Positions 1 through 8,739 of a stretch of 39,719 nt of DNA are shown here, one piece after another. Made by a program: the position numbers and the translations under genes. Under the pieces are notes generated by a model. It saw nothing but the letters and a program-made list of their open reading frames with translations. It was not told the origin of the DNA and did not search any database. Position 1 is the stretch's first letter; each line of letters starts with the position of its first letter. This stretch comes from Clostridia bacterium. Lineage in GTDB: Bacteria; Bacillota; Clostridia; Oscillospirales; SIG627. The stretch covers positions 1 through 39,719 of the forward strand of contig JAFYTG010000194.1 of assembly GCA_017558945.1 (NCBI GenBank). The letters are read 5' to 3'.

Positions 1-1
1 G

Positions 2-118
2 TTCATATTCCCCATTGTGCTTATCATTCTCAAAACCATGAATGACCGAGGCACAATACATCTTTGGAAAAAGATTGACCCTCCCACGCCATCCACACGA
101 AAACAAAAAGGCAAATAA
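2..118 (+). CDS. C-terminal end of an unidentified, possibly membrane protein (partial)
   Basis: An open plus-strand frame enters from the left edge and stops with TAA at 116-118. The 38 visible residues begin with a hydrophobic stretch (FIFPIVLIIL) and end in a hydrophilic basic tail (STRKQKGK), as expected for the last membrane helix and cytoplasmic tail of an integral membrane protein. It would be convergent with rpmB. The fragment is too short to name a family, and it could be a chance open frame; coding is the likelier reading because of the hydrophobic-then-basic pattern. Confidence 0.4.
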   Translation, partial: FIFPIVLIILKTMNDRGTIHLWKKIDPPTPSTRKQKGK

Positions 119-180
119 AAACCTCATTTGCTCACAAGCATCAAGTCTGACTTTTGTTTTTAATTAAAAAATCACAACCA

Positions 181-238
181 AAAAGTCCGAACCGACCAAA
201 GCACCAATCACCCGGTGTCAAGGTATGTTCGGACTTTT
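181..238. terminator. Long inverted repeat between convergent genes, possible terminator or small RNA
   Basis: A perfect 12-bp inverted repeat pairs 181-192 (AAAAGTCCGAAC) with 227-238 around a 34-nt interior. On the minus strand the outer arm is followed by a T-rich run. It lies between the plus-strand fragment ending at 118 and the rpmB terminator, so it may be the terminator of that gene or a second rpmB terminator. The interior is long for a simple terminator, so a small structured RNA is also possible. Confidence 0.35.
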
Positions 239-257
239 CATATCCAGCAAAAACAAA

Positions 258-281
258 ATGCATCGGATTTCTCCGATGCAT
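258..281 (-). terminator. rho-independent terminator of rpmB
   Basis: A perfect 10-bp stem (ATGCATCGGA at 258-267 with 272-281) closes a 4-nt loop. Read on the minus strand it is followed by TTTTGTTTTT. It starts about 10 nt after the rpmB stop codon, the usual place for an intrinsic terminator. Confidence 0.85.
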
Positions 282-290
282 AAGTTTTTG

Positions 291-476
291 TTACGCGCGC
301 TGAACCTTATCAGAACGAAGGCAACGAGAGCAAACGTACATCTTCTTATGAGTTCCGTTAACAATCGCTCTTACTCTTCTGATATTGGGCTTCCATGTGC
401 GGTTGGTCTTTCTGTTAGAGTGAGAAACATTCAAACCGAAAGCAACGCTCTTTCCGCAGATTTCGCATTTTGCCAT
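291..476 (-). CDS. rpmB: 50S ribosomal protein L28
   Basis: A 61-residue protein starting MAKCEICGK, the usual length and opening for bacterial L28, a small protein of the large ribosomal subunit. Two cysteine pairs (C4/C7 and C48/C51) mark the zinc-binding form, and the middle is rich in Arg/Lys. I chose the ATG at 476, not an in-frame ATG 12 codons upstream, because AGGAGGTG lies 7 nt before it and the family starts there. It has its own promoter at 578-606 and a terminator at 258-281, so it is probably a single-gene unit although it follows ftsZ on the same strand. Confidence 0.97.
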   Translation of the reverse strand: MAKCEICGKSVAFGLNVSHSNRKTNRTWKPNIRRVRAIVNGTHKKMYVCSRCLRSDKVQRA

Positions 477-499
477 TTTGCAAACACCTCCTATATAAA

Positions 500-518
500 G
501 CCGCTTTTGCAAAACGGC
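500..518 (-). other. Hairpin in the rpmB leader
   Basis: GCCG at 500-503 pairs with CGGC at 515-518 around the self-complementary TTTTGCAAAA, just upstream of the rpmB ribosome binding site. It lies in a leader of roughly 95 nt. Ribosomal protein leaders sometimes carry autoregulatory structures, but this one is small and no known L28 leader motif is recognised. Confidence 0.3.
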
Positions 519-577
519 ATCTTCTATTTCGTGTATTTTTAACTGTTTTTTGTTGCTTGTTCAACACAAGCGAAGAG

Positions 578-606
578 ATTATAACACAAAAGTTTTATAA
601 AATCAA
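578..606 (-). promoter_or_regulatory. rpmB promoter
   Basis: On the minus strand TTGATT (601-606) and a perfect TATAAT (578-583) are separated by 17 nt. It lies between the ftsZ stop codon and rpmB and points at rpmB. No terminator hairpin is visible after ftsZ, so rpmB may also receive read-through. Confidence 0.7.
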
Positions 607-622
607 GTATTTTTTCAAAATT

Positions 623-1675
623 TTAATTCTTTTTTCTCAACATATTGATGATAGTATCCATTTCATCAATAGAATCAGCCTGTGCTGGACTATCCTTTTC
701 GGATGATTCGTCTGCTGTAGCCTTCTTCTTTGCGATGTCGAAGCCTGTTGCAATAACAGTAATCTTCATCTCATCCTCGAGAGTTTCATCGAATGCAGCA
801 CCCCAAATGATATTTGCTTCGGGATTAGCTTCTTCAGCAATCATATTGGAAGCGTAATCAACTTCTTCGAGTCCGATGTCGGGAGAAGCTGTGATGTTAA
901 CGATAATACCGGTAGCACCTGCGATAGAGGTCTCAAGAAGAGGACTTGCGATAGCCATACGAGCGGCAATCTCAGCCTTATCCTTACCCTTACCGTTACC
1001 AACGCCCATATGTGCAAGACCTGCGTTCTGCATAATAGCGGTAACGTCAGCAAAGTCGAGGTTTACGATAGCATCCATATTGATAAGCTCGTAGATGCTC
1101 TTAACACCACGGCTAAGTACACCGTCAGCAATATCAAAAGCGTTAGCAAGAGTAATTCTCGCCTCGGAAACCATCTTAAGTCTCTCGTTGGGAATTACGA
1201 TAAGAGCGTCAACCTGCTCGCTGAGCTCTGCAATACCTGCCTCAGCCTGCTCCATTCTTCTCTTACCCTCAAAAGCAAAGGGCTTGGTTACAACGCCTAC
1301 GGTAAGGATACCGCGGCTGCGTGCAGCCTTAGCTACAACGGATGCAGCACCGGTACCGGTACCGCCGCCCATACCTGCCGTGATAAATACCATATCTGCG
1401 TTTTCTACTGCTGCGTTGATCTCATCAAGAGACTCCTCTGCAGCCTTTCTGCCGATTTCAGGGTTTGCACCTGCACCGCGTCCCTTGGTAAGCTTTTCAC
1501 CAATCGGGATCTTCTTTTCAGCAGTTGATCTGTTGAGAGCCTGCATATCGGTGTTGATTGCAATGAATTCAACACCTGCACTGCCTCCCTTGATCATTCT
1601 GTTAACTGTATTATTTCCGCCGCCACCGACGCCTATTACCTTGATGTTTACAAGGCTTTCTCCGTATTCGGGCAT
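623..1675 (-). CDS. ftsZ: Cell division GTPase FtsZ
   Basis: The tubulin-like GTPase that polymerises into the cytokinetic Z-ring at mid-cell. The 350 residues show an N-terminal nucleotide loop (GVGGGGNN, about 15-22), the tubulin signature GGGTGTG at about 103-109, and the T7 loop NLDFAD at about 205-210 that completes the GTPase site across the polymer. The C-terminus ends in a conserved-tail-like peptide before RKKN, the part that normally binds FtsA or SepF. AGGAGG lies 8 nt before the ATG. It is the last gene of the dcw cluster and is separated from ftsQ by 123 bp carrying its own promoter. ftsA, usually just upstream, is missing. Confidence 0.99.
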   Translation of the reverse strand: MPEYGESLVNIKVIGVGGGGNNTVNRMIKGGSAGVEFIAINTDMQALNRSTAEKKIPIGEKLTKGRGAGANPEIGRKAAEESLDEINAAVENADMVFITAGMGGGTGTGAASVVAKAARSRGILTVGVVTKPFAFEGKRRMEQAEAGIAELSEQVDALIVIPNERLKMVSEARITLANAFDIADGVLSRGVKSIYELINMDAIVNLDFADVTAIMQNAGLAHMGVGNGKGKDKAEIAARMAIASPLLETSIAGATGIIVNITASPDIGLEEVDYASNMIAEEANPEANIIWGAAFDETLEDEMKITVIATGFDIAKKKATADESSEKDSPAQADSIDEMDTIINMLRKKN

Positions 1676-1732
1676 TTCGTCGTCCTCCTAAAATATCTAT
1701 TTTATCTATATGGGATAATAATCTTATTATAT

Positions 1733-1761
1733 ATATTAATACACTTTTTCAACTTTTGCAA
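1733..1761 (-). promoter_or_regulatory. ftsZ promoter
   Basis: Minus-strand TTGCAA (1756-1761), 17-nt spacer, TAATAT (1733-1738) in the AT-rich gap between ftsQ and ftsZ. A second overlapping pair (TTGAAA with TAATAA) is also possible. It gives ftsZ expression independent of the long upstream operon. Confidence 0.6.
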
Positions 1762-1798
1762 GTCTTTTTTGAAATTTTTATAATTTTTTCATATTTTT

Positions 1799-2596
1799 TT
1801 AATTTGCAACGCTTCCCGTGAACCTTACGGCAGCCTCTCTTGCATCGGAAATATCGACTATTCCCGAGGAATCCGTCCATATATCTCCGCTCATTACCTC
1901 AGAGAGAAGCTTGACCTTTGCCTCAGAATCCTCCCAGCTGCCGAAAACTATCTCAAAGCGATCGTCAACCTTTGCCTTTATATTGAACTTATCGGTGATA
2001 TCAAGATAGGTAAGCTTTTTGGAAAGACCGAATGATTCAAACTGCGAATAAACGTCAACGAGAATATTAAAGGGCTCTTCGCTCTCAAAGAGCAAATTCT
2101 CACCTTGAATACATTCGGTAATAAATGGGGTTTTGATTTTACAAACGCCCTCCGGCATACCATCCTCGGCAGCCCCCGACGTAAGCACCTTGCCTCCTGA
2201 AGATACGAAGAACACATCGTCACCAAGAACGACTCCCATTGAAGCCGAATGAAATTCAAGCTCTATCACAAGCGTTGACGGGAGACGACGCCTGAGCTTA
2301 GCACAGTTAACGTAGGCAAACTCACGCTCAATCTCCTTTTCAAGTCTTGAGGCTCTGAGGCTTAAAAGGTTATCCCCCTCGCCTACTCCGATGAAATCGA
2401 GCATTTCCGCCTCGCTGTAAACGTCGGTGTTGAGTCCTTTTATTTCAATTGAACGTATCTTAAAGAAATTAAGATACATAAAGACTAAGAAGAAAACTAA
2501 AAGCACTATCAGTGCGAAGGTGAAAAATCTCCGTGAATTACGGCTTCGCCTTACGGCGCTTGAGTGAATTGCCTCGATTTTTCTGCCGTCTGTCAT
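1799..2596 (-). CDS. ftsQ: Cell division protein FtsQ/DivIB
   Basis: A 265-residue bitopic membrane protein: a basic cytoplasmic N-terminus, one transmembrane helix at about 24-46, then a POTRA-like segment (about 47-118, starting IRSIEIKGLN) and an extracytoplasmic beta domain. This is the layout of FtsQ/DivIB, which joins FtsL and the FtsB/DivIC partner to connect the Z-ring with septal peptidoglycan synthesis. Its place between murG (10 bp upstream) and ftsZ is the classical dcw position. Sequence conservation in the family is low, so the call rests on topology plus position. Confidence 0.9.
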   Translation of the reverse strand: MTDGRKIEAIHSSAVRRSRNSRRFFTFALIVLLVFFLVFMYLNFFKIRSIEIKGLNTDVYSEAEMLDFIGVGEGDNLLSLRASRLEKEIEREFAYVNCAKLRRRLPSTLVIELEFHSASMGVVLGDDVFFVSSGGKVLTSGAAEDGMPEGVCKIKTPFITECIQGENLLFESEEPFNILVDVYSQFESFGLSKKLTYLDITDKFNIKAKVDDRFEIVFGSWEDSEAKVKLLSEVMSGDIWTDSSGIVDISDAREAAVRFTGSVAN

Positions 2597-2606
2597 TTTT
2601 TATTCC

Positions 2607-3704
2607 TCACTTATTTACAAGCTCTTTTACCGCCTCAAAAATTCTGTCATGCGTATCGTTTATGGCAAGCGACCTTGCCCTTCTCTGCATTTCCGAAAGT
2701 CTCTCTCCATCCGAGAGAAGCTCGACTATAACTCGGTTTAACGTCTCGGGTGTCAAATCCTTTTCCTCAATAACGACCGCACCACCCTCGTTTTCAACAA
2801 CCTTTGCGTTTTTGTACTGATGGTTGTCGGTGACGTAGGGAGACGGAATAAGGATTGCAGGCTTTCCGAGTACTGCAAGCTCTGCAAGAGTGATTGCACC
2901 CGCGCGGCATACCACAAGGTCTGAGGCGCACATACGCGAGGGCATATCGTAGATATACTCAACCACCTCACAGCCCTCCGGGGTCTTAAGATTCTTTATT
3001 TCCTCCTCACGCTTCTTCCATTCGTAAGAGCCTACCGCGTGAGTAATCTGCAAGCCGTCAAGCGCTCCCGATTTGATAAGAGAGAGCATATTGTCATTGA
3101 TTGCACGTGCCCCGAGGCTTCCGCCACAGCTTACGATATAAGGCTTGTCGGAAAGAGACAGTCTTTGTCTCTCCTCCTCTTTTTTCAGAGAAAAGAGCTC
3201 GGGGCGTACGGGATTACCCGTGAGAATTATATTCTCGGGCTTTGCCTTAAGCTGACCTCTGGTTGCCTCAAAGCTTATCATAACCTTGTCAACTATTCCC
3301 GAAAGCATACGGGTTGTGACTCCTGCCTGAGCGTTCTGCTCGTGAATAAGAGTGGGTATTCCGCGCGATGCCGCCGCCTTAACAACGGGCCAGCTTACGT
3401 AGCCTCCCGTACCTATTACTATATCCGGTCTAAAGCTCTTTATTATCTTGCCCGCACGAAGTGGAGACACAAGCGCCTTCCACGCCGTTGAAACGTTTTT
3501 GAGGGTCAGCTTACGCTGAAAGCCCTTGACGTCAACATGATAGATATCGTAGCCCGCCTTCTTTACAAGACGATTCTCCATTCCTTGAGGAGTACCGACA
3601 AAGGCTATAACGCTGTCGGGTATCTCGGCTTTTATTTTTTCGGCAATGGCGAGGGCGGGATTGATGTGACCTGCCGTTCCTCCGCCCGATAAAAGTACTC
3701 TCAT
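2607..3704 (-). CDS. murG: UDP-GlcNAc:lipid I N-acetylglucosaminyltransferase MurG
   Basis: This GT-B glycosyltransferase adds GlcNAc to lipid I on the inner face of the membrane, giving lipid II. The 365-residue length is typical. It starts with the glycine-rich lipid I loop GGGTAGH (7-13), contains the HEQNA motif and a second GGSLGA-type loop, and has the C-terminal nucleotide-sugar region AELAVLGKPAI. Its ATG overlaps the ftsW stop by 4 nt (3701-3704), indicating translational coupling in the dcw operon. Confidence 0.98.
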   Translation of the reverse strand: MRVLLSGGGTAGHINPALAIAEKIKAEIPDSVIAFVGTPQGMENRLVKKAGYDIYHVDVKGFQRKLTLKNVSTAWKALVSPLRAGKIIKSFRPDIVIGTGGYVSWPVVKAAASRGIPTLIHEQNAQAGVTTRMLSGIVDKVMISFEATRGQLKAKPENIILTGNPVRPELFSLKKEEERQRLSLSDKPYIVSCGGSLGARAINDNMLSLIKSGALDGLQITHAVGSYEWKKREEEIKNLKTPEGCEVVEYIYDMPSRMCASDLVVCRAGAITLAELAVLGKPAILIPSPYVTDNHQYKNAKVVENEGGAVVIEEKDLTPETLNRVIVELLSDGERLSEMQRRARSLAINDTHDRIFEAVKELVNK

Positions 3705-4891
3705 TCCGTTTCTTCCTTTCTGACGTAGCGGTATCGTGATATGTTGAGAATCATACCCATTTCCGCCATAAGAATTATAAGCGACGTTCCTCCGTATGAG
3801 AAGAAGGGCAAGGAAACGCCCGTTGACGGAAGTGTATTCGTAACGACGCCTATATTCAAAAATGCTTGAATTGCCACCTGAGCTATAATTCCAACCACAA
3901 CGAGACAGGAATAATTACTCGGTGCGTGCTTGGCGATATATATTCCGCGCCAAACGAGTGCAAGAAATAAAAATATTACGCCTATCGCAAATACAAGTCC
4001 AAGCTCCTCGCAGGCAATGGAAAAGATATAGTCATTCTGAGGCTCGGGAAGATACAGATGCTTCTGCGTGCTCTGTCCGAGCCCTACTCCCCAGAAGCCG
4101 CCCGAGCCAATGGCATAAAGGGATTGAAGCGGCTGCCACGCTTGGTCGGGATACTGCTCGGGATGAAGCCATGTAAGTATTCGTATTCTCGAATGCGGAA
4201 CAGCGATTGCAAGAATTACGACACCAAGCGCTCCCACTATCATAAGACCGCGAATAATTTTCTTGGAAACGTTTCCGAAAATCATAAGAGTGAATATCAA
4301 AAGAAGAACGATAATACAGCAGGATATGTGAGGCTGTAAAACCAAAGTCACCGTCATATATATTGCAACCGCAAAATAAGGAACGTATTGAGCAAATCGA
4401 GTTTTTCTGCCGTGACCGATATAATCGGCAAAGAAAAGGATAATTGCAAGCTTCGCGATTTCCGATGGCTGAAAGTTAATAGGGCCTATCATAAACCAAC
4501 GGGTAGCACCCTTAGCCTCATAGCCGATAAATGGAACGAGAGCCATCATAATCATTGAGACGTAAAATATCAGCTTGTGAAATCGCCATATCCACAGATA
4601 GTCAAGGAACGTCATTGCCAGCATAACCGCCGCTCCGACCGCAACCCATATTATCTGCTTGACCGCAAAATAATAGCTGTCCGAGTACTGCTCCTTGGCG
4701 TAAGCGTAGCTTGCAGAGAAGACCATAAGCGTGCCAAGTGCAACCAGCACGAACACGATAAATAAAAACGTATAGTCGATTCCGTAGACCTCACGGGAAT
4801 AGCCTTCTATCTCATATTCCTTTTTCCTGAGCCTGCCGTTTCTTCTCAAGCGCTCAAGAAATGTAGCCTGACTTCTTTTTGTTGTCGCCAC
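3701..4891 (-). CDS. ftsW: Septal peptidoglycan glycosyltransferase FtsW (SEDS family)
   Basis: A 396-residue polytopic membrane protein of the SEDS family, which polymerises lipid II into glycan strands with a partner class B penicillin-binding protein. A basic N-terminal extension of about 35 residues precedes the first helix; multiple hydrophobic helices follow, and the conserved late motif PFFSYGGTSL is present. FtsW, SpoVE and RodA are close relatives. The location between mraY and murG, with the PBP in the same operon, supports FtsW/SpoVE. The gap to mraY is only 13 bp, so there is no room for murD, which usually sits here. Confidence 0.94.
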   Translation of the reverse strand: MATTKRSQATFLERLRRNGRLRKKEYEIEGYSREVYGIDYTFLFIVFVLVALGTLMVFSASYAYAKEQYSDSYYFAVKQIIWVAVGAAVMLAMTFLDYLWIWRFHKLIFYVSMIMMALVPFIGYEAKGATRWFMIGPINFQPSEIAKLAIILFFADYIGHGRKTRFAQYVPYFAVAIYMTVTLVLQPHISCCIIVLLLIFTLMIFGNVSKKIIRGLMIVGALGVVILAIAVPHSRIRILTWLHPEQYPDQAWQPLQSLYAIGSGGFWGVGLGQSTQKHLYLPEPQNDYIFSIACEELGLVFAIGVIFLFLALVWRGIYIAKHAPSNYSCLVVVGIIAQVAIQAFLNIGVVTNTLPSTGVSLPFFSYGGTSLIILMAEMGMILNISRYRYVRKEETE

Positions 4892-4904
4892 TTTTTCCTC
4901 CTAT

Positions 4905-5888
4905 TTATATAACGAAAGCGAAATAACTTAAAATACACATAAGTGCCGTAAACAGTGAGAAGCGTCTCACTATCTGATTTTCCGTCCAGGAGCACATTTC
5001 GAAATGATGATGAATGGGAGACATCTTGAAAATTCTCTTTTTGAAAACCTTGAAGCTGAAAACCTGAAGAACAACCGACAAAGCCTCTATGACGTACCAG
5101 AGACCTGCAACGAGGATGATGAGAGGAGAATTGAGCTTATACGCCATTCCGACGACGAGACCGCCGAGAAAAAGTGAGCCCGTGTCACCCATAAATATCT
5201 TTGCGGGATTAATATTATAATAAAGGAAGCCACAGAGCGCACCGACCGTTGCACCTCCGAGTGAAAGGAAAGGCATATCCGAAAGCTTGAAGGCAATTGC
5301 CGAGAAGAATAGGGTTATAACGAGAGTTACGCTTCCCGCAAGTCCGTCAATTCCGTCGGTGAGGTTTACGCTGTTGACCATAAAGGCGATAAAGAAAAAT
5401 GAAAGTATGTAATAAACGACCCCGAGCTCGATGCTCTTATCGGTAAAGGGAAGGTCGAGAGTAGTATCTATAAAGCCGAACGTTTTCATAACGAACAGAA
5501 ATACCGCCGTTACCAAAAACTGCAATATCAGCTTCGCACGTGCCGAAAGTCCCTTGTTCTGCTTCTTAACGAACTTGGTAAAATCGTCAATAAAGCCAAT
5601 TCCTCCGAAAAGGATGGCAGACACAAGCACAGTCGCAGAGGATATATCACCGTATTTTACCGCAGAGTACACTCCGATAACCAAAAAGGTTACGAATATA
5701 CCTCCTATAAAGAATATACCTCCCATAGTCGGAGTACCTTCCTTCGACTTATGCCAACGGGGACCTATATCGAGAATATACTGTCCCATCTTTATACGCA
5801 TAAGCGCAGGTATATATTTCTTTTCAAGTATGAGAGTTACTGCAAGGCTCAATATCAACGATATAAAAAACTGAATTGCCTGTGTCAT
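4905..5888 (-). CDS. mraY: Phospho-N-acetylmuramoyl-pentapeptide transferase MraY
   Basis: The integral membrane enzyme that transfers phospho-MurNAc-pentapeptide to undecaprenyl phosphate, forming lipid I. The 327 residues contain the catalytic aspartate motifs DDFTKF (101-106) and NLTDGIDG (175-182), the GDTGSLFLGG motif, and the histidine-rich loop HHHFE near the C-terminus. Length and about ten hydrophobic segments fit the family. It lies between murF (14-bp gap) and ftsW in the dcw operon. Confidence 0.98.
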   Translation of the reverse strand: MTQAIQFFISLILSLAVTLILEKKYIPALMRIKMGQYILDIGPRWHKSKEGTPTMGGIFFIGGIFVTFLVIGVYSAVKYGDISSATVLVSAILFGGIGFIDDFTKFVKKQNKGLSARAKLILQFLVTAVFLFVMKTFGFIDTTLDLPFTDKSIELGVVYYILSFFFIAFMVNSVNLTDGIDGLAGSVTLVITLFFSAIAFKLSDMPFLSLGGATVGALCGFLYYNINPAKIFMGDTGSLFLGGLVVGMAYKLNSPLIILVAGLWYVIEALSVVLQVFSFKVFKKRIFKMSPIHHHFEMCSWTENQIVRRFSLFTALMCILSYFAFVI

Positions 5889-5902
5889 TTTTTAAGTCTC
5901 CT

Positions 5903-7249
5903 TCAATCTTGTGTCAGGCTGCAAAGCCCTATGATATCCTCAAAGCTCATTCCACGGCTGGCTTTAAAGAGGATTATCGCGTCACGCTCTATATAGGACT
6001 CAAGCGCCCTTGCAAGCGTTTCCTTGTTGTTAAAGTGGCAGGACTCAACGCCCTTTGCCTCCTCGAGAATAAATCGGGCTGAATTACCGAGTGTGAAGAG
6101 AATGTCAACTCCCGTCTCCGCAACTCTGCGTCCAACACGGCGGTGAAGCTCCTCACTCATTTCACCAAGCTCAAGCATATCTCCGAGCACCGCAACGCTC
6201 TTGCGCTCTCCCTTCATATCACGCATTGACTCAAGGGCTGCGCACATTGACTCAAAGCCTGCGTTGTAGCAATCGGCAATGACCGTCGTGTTACGCTTCT
6301 TATATATTCTCTGTCTCATTCCCGCAGGAACGTAATCCTCAAGCGCCTTAGCGCTCTTATCGGGAGCGATACCCGAGGCATAGCCGAGAGCAATGGCAAT
6401 CATTGCATTCTGTACGTTGTGCTTACCGGGTACGGGAAGCCTTACCTCTGTCCTTCTTCCGAAAACGGTGCAATCAAATACAACACCCTCCGAGCTTGTG
6501 CGGATATTGTCCGCCGTCACGTCGCATCCGTCACTCATTCCGACACGGATTATCCGCTGAGGAATATCAAGTCCCGAAAGAAGAGGCTCATCGCCGTTTA
6601 TAATAAGAGTGCCGTCGGGCTTCAAGCCCTCAAGTATCTCAAGCTTTGCCTTCGCTATATTCTCACGGCTTCCGAGATTTTCAATGTGTGAATAAAGCAC
6701 GTTGGTGATTATGGCAACGTCACTTTTCAAAAGGGATGCAAGATAAGAAATCTCTCCGCTGTGATTCATACCCATCTCGCAAACGAGCGCCTCGCACTCC
6801 TCATTCAAGGACAAAAGTGTCAGAGGTACACCAATATGATTGTTGAGATTTCCGACGTTCTTATCCGTCTTATATGCAGACGATAAAACAAGCGCGCACA
6901 TTTCCTTCGTAGTGGTTTTTCCTACGCTTCCCGTAAGCGATACGGTAACACGGCGGTTGATTTTTTCGGCGTTTGCACGGGCTATAATACCGAGCGCCTT
7001 GACGGTGGAATCAACTCTTATCTGAGGAAACGCGGTTTCTCCGCACTCCTTTTCACAAAGAGTCGCACCGCAGGTCTTAATGCTCGGAATAAACTTATGA
7101 GCATCGTGTACCTCACCCACGATGGGTACGAACAGCTCGGTCTCACCAACACTTCTCGAGTCGGTGGAAACACCCGTTATAAGCTTATCCTCACCGCAAA
7201 GCTCCTGACCGAAAAGCTTGTATATTTCCGAAAGGTATACGGGAATCAT
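5903..7249 (-). CDS. murF: UDP-MurNAc-tripeptide--D-Ala-D-Ala ligase MurF
   Basis: The cytoplasmic ATP-dependent ligase that adds D-Ala-D-Ala to UDP-MurNAc-tripeptide, completing the pentapeptide. The 448 residues show the Mur ligase order: N-terminal substrate domain, P-loop GSVGKTTTK (107-115) in the central ATPase domain, and a C-terminal Rossmann domain (AVLGDMLELG). Its start overlaps the murE stop by 4 nt (7246-7249). It is the only other Mur ligase besides MurE in the cluster. Confidence 0.97.
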   Translation of the reverse strand: MIPVYLSEIYKLFGQELCGEDKLITGVSTDSRSVGETELFVPIVGEVHDAHKFIPSIKTCGATLCEKECGETAFPQIRVDSTVKALGIIARANAEKINRRVTVSLTGSVGKTTTKEMCALVLSSAYKTDKNVGNLNNHIGVPLTLLSLNEECEALVCEMGMNHSGEISYLASLLKSDVAIITNVLYSHIENLGSRENIAKAKLEILEGLKPDGTLIINGDEPLLSGLDIPQRIIRVGMSDGCDVTADNIRTSSEGVVFDCTVFGRRTEVRLPVPGKHNVQNAMIAIALGYASGIAPDKSAKALEDYVPAGMRQRIYKKRNTTVIADCYNAGFESMCAALESMRDMKGERKSVAVLGDMLELGEMSEELHRRVGRRVAETGVDILFTLGNSARFILEEAKGVESCHFNNKETLARALESYIERDAIILFKASRGMSFEDIIGLCSLTQD

Positions 7250-8727
7250 ATTCTACCCTCCGATTTCATTATCGCGTGATACTTGATGACCTCCGCTCTT
7301 TCGGAGAAGGGGTGCTTACCGTTTTCGTCAATTTCGTATTCCTCGTGCCCCTTGCCGAGAAGCAGAATAACGTCATCCGCCTCGGCGATATCCATTGCGC
7401 GTCTTATGGCAAGAATACGGTCAGGCTCGGTTTCAACGCTGATATGAGGGTTGATAATACCCTCCATAATATCCTCGATTATTTTGTCTCTGTTTTCTGT
7501 ACGGGGATTATCGGAGGTAACGATTACCTTGTCGCTCTTTTCAACCGCAAGAGCACCCATCAAGGGTCGCTTACCTCTGTCACGGTCTCCTCCGCATCCG
7601 AATACGGTTATGAGTCTGCCATTTGTAAAGGTGCGTACAGTTCTTAAAACGTTATCCATAGCGTCGGGAGTATGTGCAAAGTCGATAATAACAGAAAACG
7701 GAGCGTCAATATCAACTCGATCCACTCTTCCCTCAACTCTGTCAAGAGCACGCAGACCTTTGGTAATAGTGTCCGTATCAACACCGAGAAGAAGAGCACA
7801 TGATGCCGCTGCAAGTGAATTGTAAACGGTAAACGTGCCGGGAATACCTACGAAAACTCTGAAGATAAGCTCCTTCTTCAAGAATACGTAGTCAACTCCG
7901 ACAGCACCTTGATATCTTATGCTGGTAGCATTAAAGTCGCTGTTAATATCGTTTATGGAATAGCTTACGACCTCGCCCGTTGCCATCTCCTTCATATAAG
8001 GTGCGGCAGGGTCATCGTCGTTGATAAGAGCAATTTTCGACCTCTTGAAAAGCTTTGATTTTGCGTCACGGTAATTCTCAAGAGTACCGTGGAAATTGAG
8101 ATGGTCCTGAGTAAGATTCGTAAAAATACCGCAATCGAATACTATGTCCCCAAGCTTATCCATTGCAAGAGCGTGGCTTGACGCCTCCATGATAAGCACC
8201 TCGGTATTCTCCTCTCTCATCGTATTGAGAAGAGCGTAAAAATTTTCAGGGTCGGGAGTTGTAAGAAGGTTTCCGTCCGACTCGGAATTGTATTCCTTGT
8301 CACCTATGAGATACTTCATCGTGCCTATAAGACCGACCTTGTAGCCTGCGGCGTCGAAAATTGACTTGAGCATAACGGTGGTCGAGGTCTTACCGTTAGT
8401 ACCCGTTACGGCAATCGCATACTTAAAGCTTCTCTCCGGATGAGAATAAAAGCTTGACAAAAGCCTCGGAAATACCTGACGGGCATCCGAAACGAGAACG
8501 TAGGGTACACTCTCCTCGGGCTCTGTATCGGTTACCACGCACACTGCACCTGATTTAAGCGCAGAGTCAATGTACTTGTTACCGTCAACCCTTTCTCCCT
8601 TGAGTGCACAGAAGATAAAGCCCTCCTTGACACGACGGCTGTTTTCGGTAATACCGTTACAATTCGCCTCAAGAGAAATATTCGTTTTTATTATTTCAAC
8701 GTTTTCAAATATCCTTTCAAGTATCAT
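7246..8727 (-). CDS. murE: UDP-MurNAc-tripeptide synthetase MurE (meso-diaminopimelate type)
   Basis: This Mur ligase adds the third residue of the stem peptide. The 493 residues show the P-loop GTNGKTST (109-116), the probable carbamylated lysine in DAKSKLF (K223), and the specificity motif DNPR (406-409), which in characterised MurE enzymes marks meso-diaminopimelate instead of lysine. The window therefore predicts DAP-type peptidoglycan. It is followed by murF with a 4-nt overlap and preceded by the PBP gene with a 12-bp gap. Confidence 0.97.
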   Translation of the reverse strand: MILERIFENVEIIKTNISLEANCNGITENSRRVKEGFIFCALKGERVDGNKYIDSALKSGAVCVVTDTEPEESVPYVLVSDARQVFPRLLSSFYSHPERSFKYAIAVTGTNGKTSTTVMLKSIFDAAGYKVGLIGTMKYLIGDKEYNSESDGNLLTTPDPENFYALLNTMREENTEVLIMEASSHALAMDKLGDIVFDCGIFTNLTQDHLNFHGTLENYRDAKSKLFKRSKIALINDDDPAAPYMKEMATGEVVSYSINDINSDFNATSIRYQGAVGVDYVFLKKELIFRVFVGIPGTFTVYNSLAAASCALLLGVDTDTITKGLRALDRVEGRVDRVDIDAPFSVIIDFAHTPDAMDNVLRTVRTFTNGRLITVFGCGGDRDRGKRPLMGALAVEKSDKVIVTSDNPRTENRDKIIEDIMEGIINPHISVETEPDRILAIRRAMDIAEADDVILLLGKGHEEYEIDENGKHPFSERAEVIKYHAIMKSEGRI

Positions 8728-8739
8728 GGCTTATCCCCC

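Noticed and set aside
1095..1691. Plus-strand open frame of 198 codons opposite ftsZ
   Set aside because: It is a shadow of ftsZ, low in complexity (rich in Ser, Pro, Ala, Ile) with no family resemblance.
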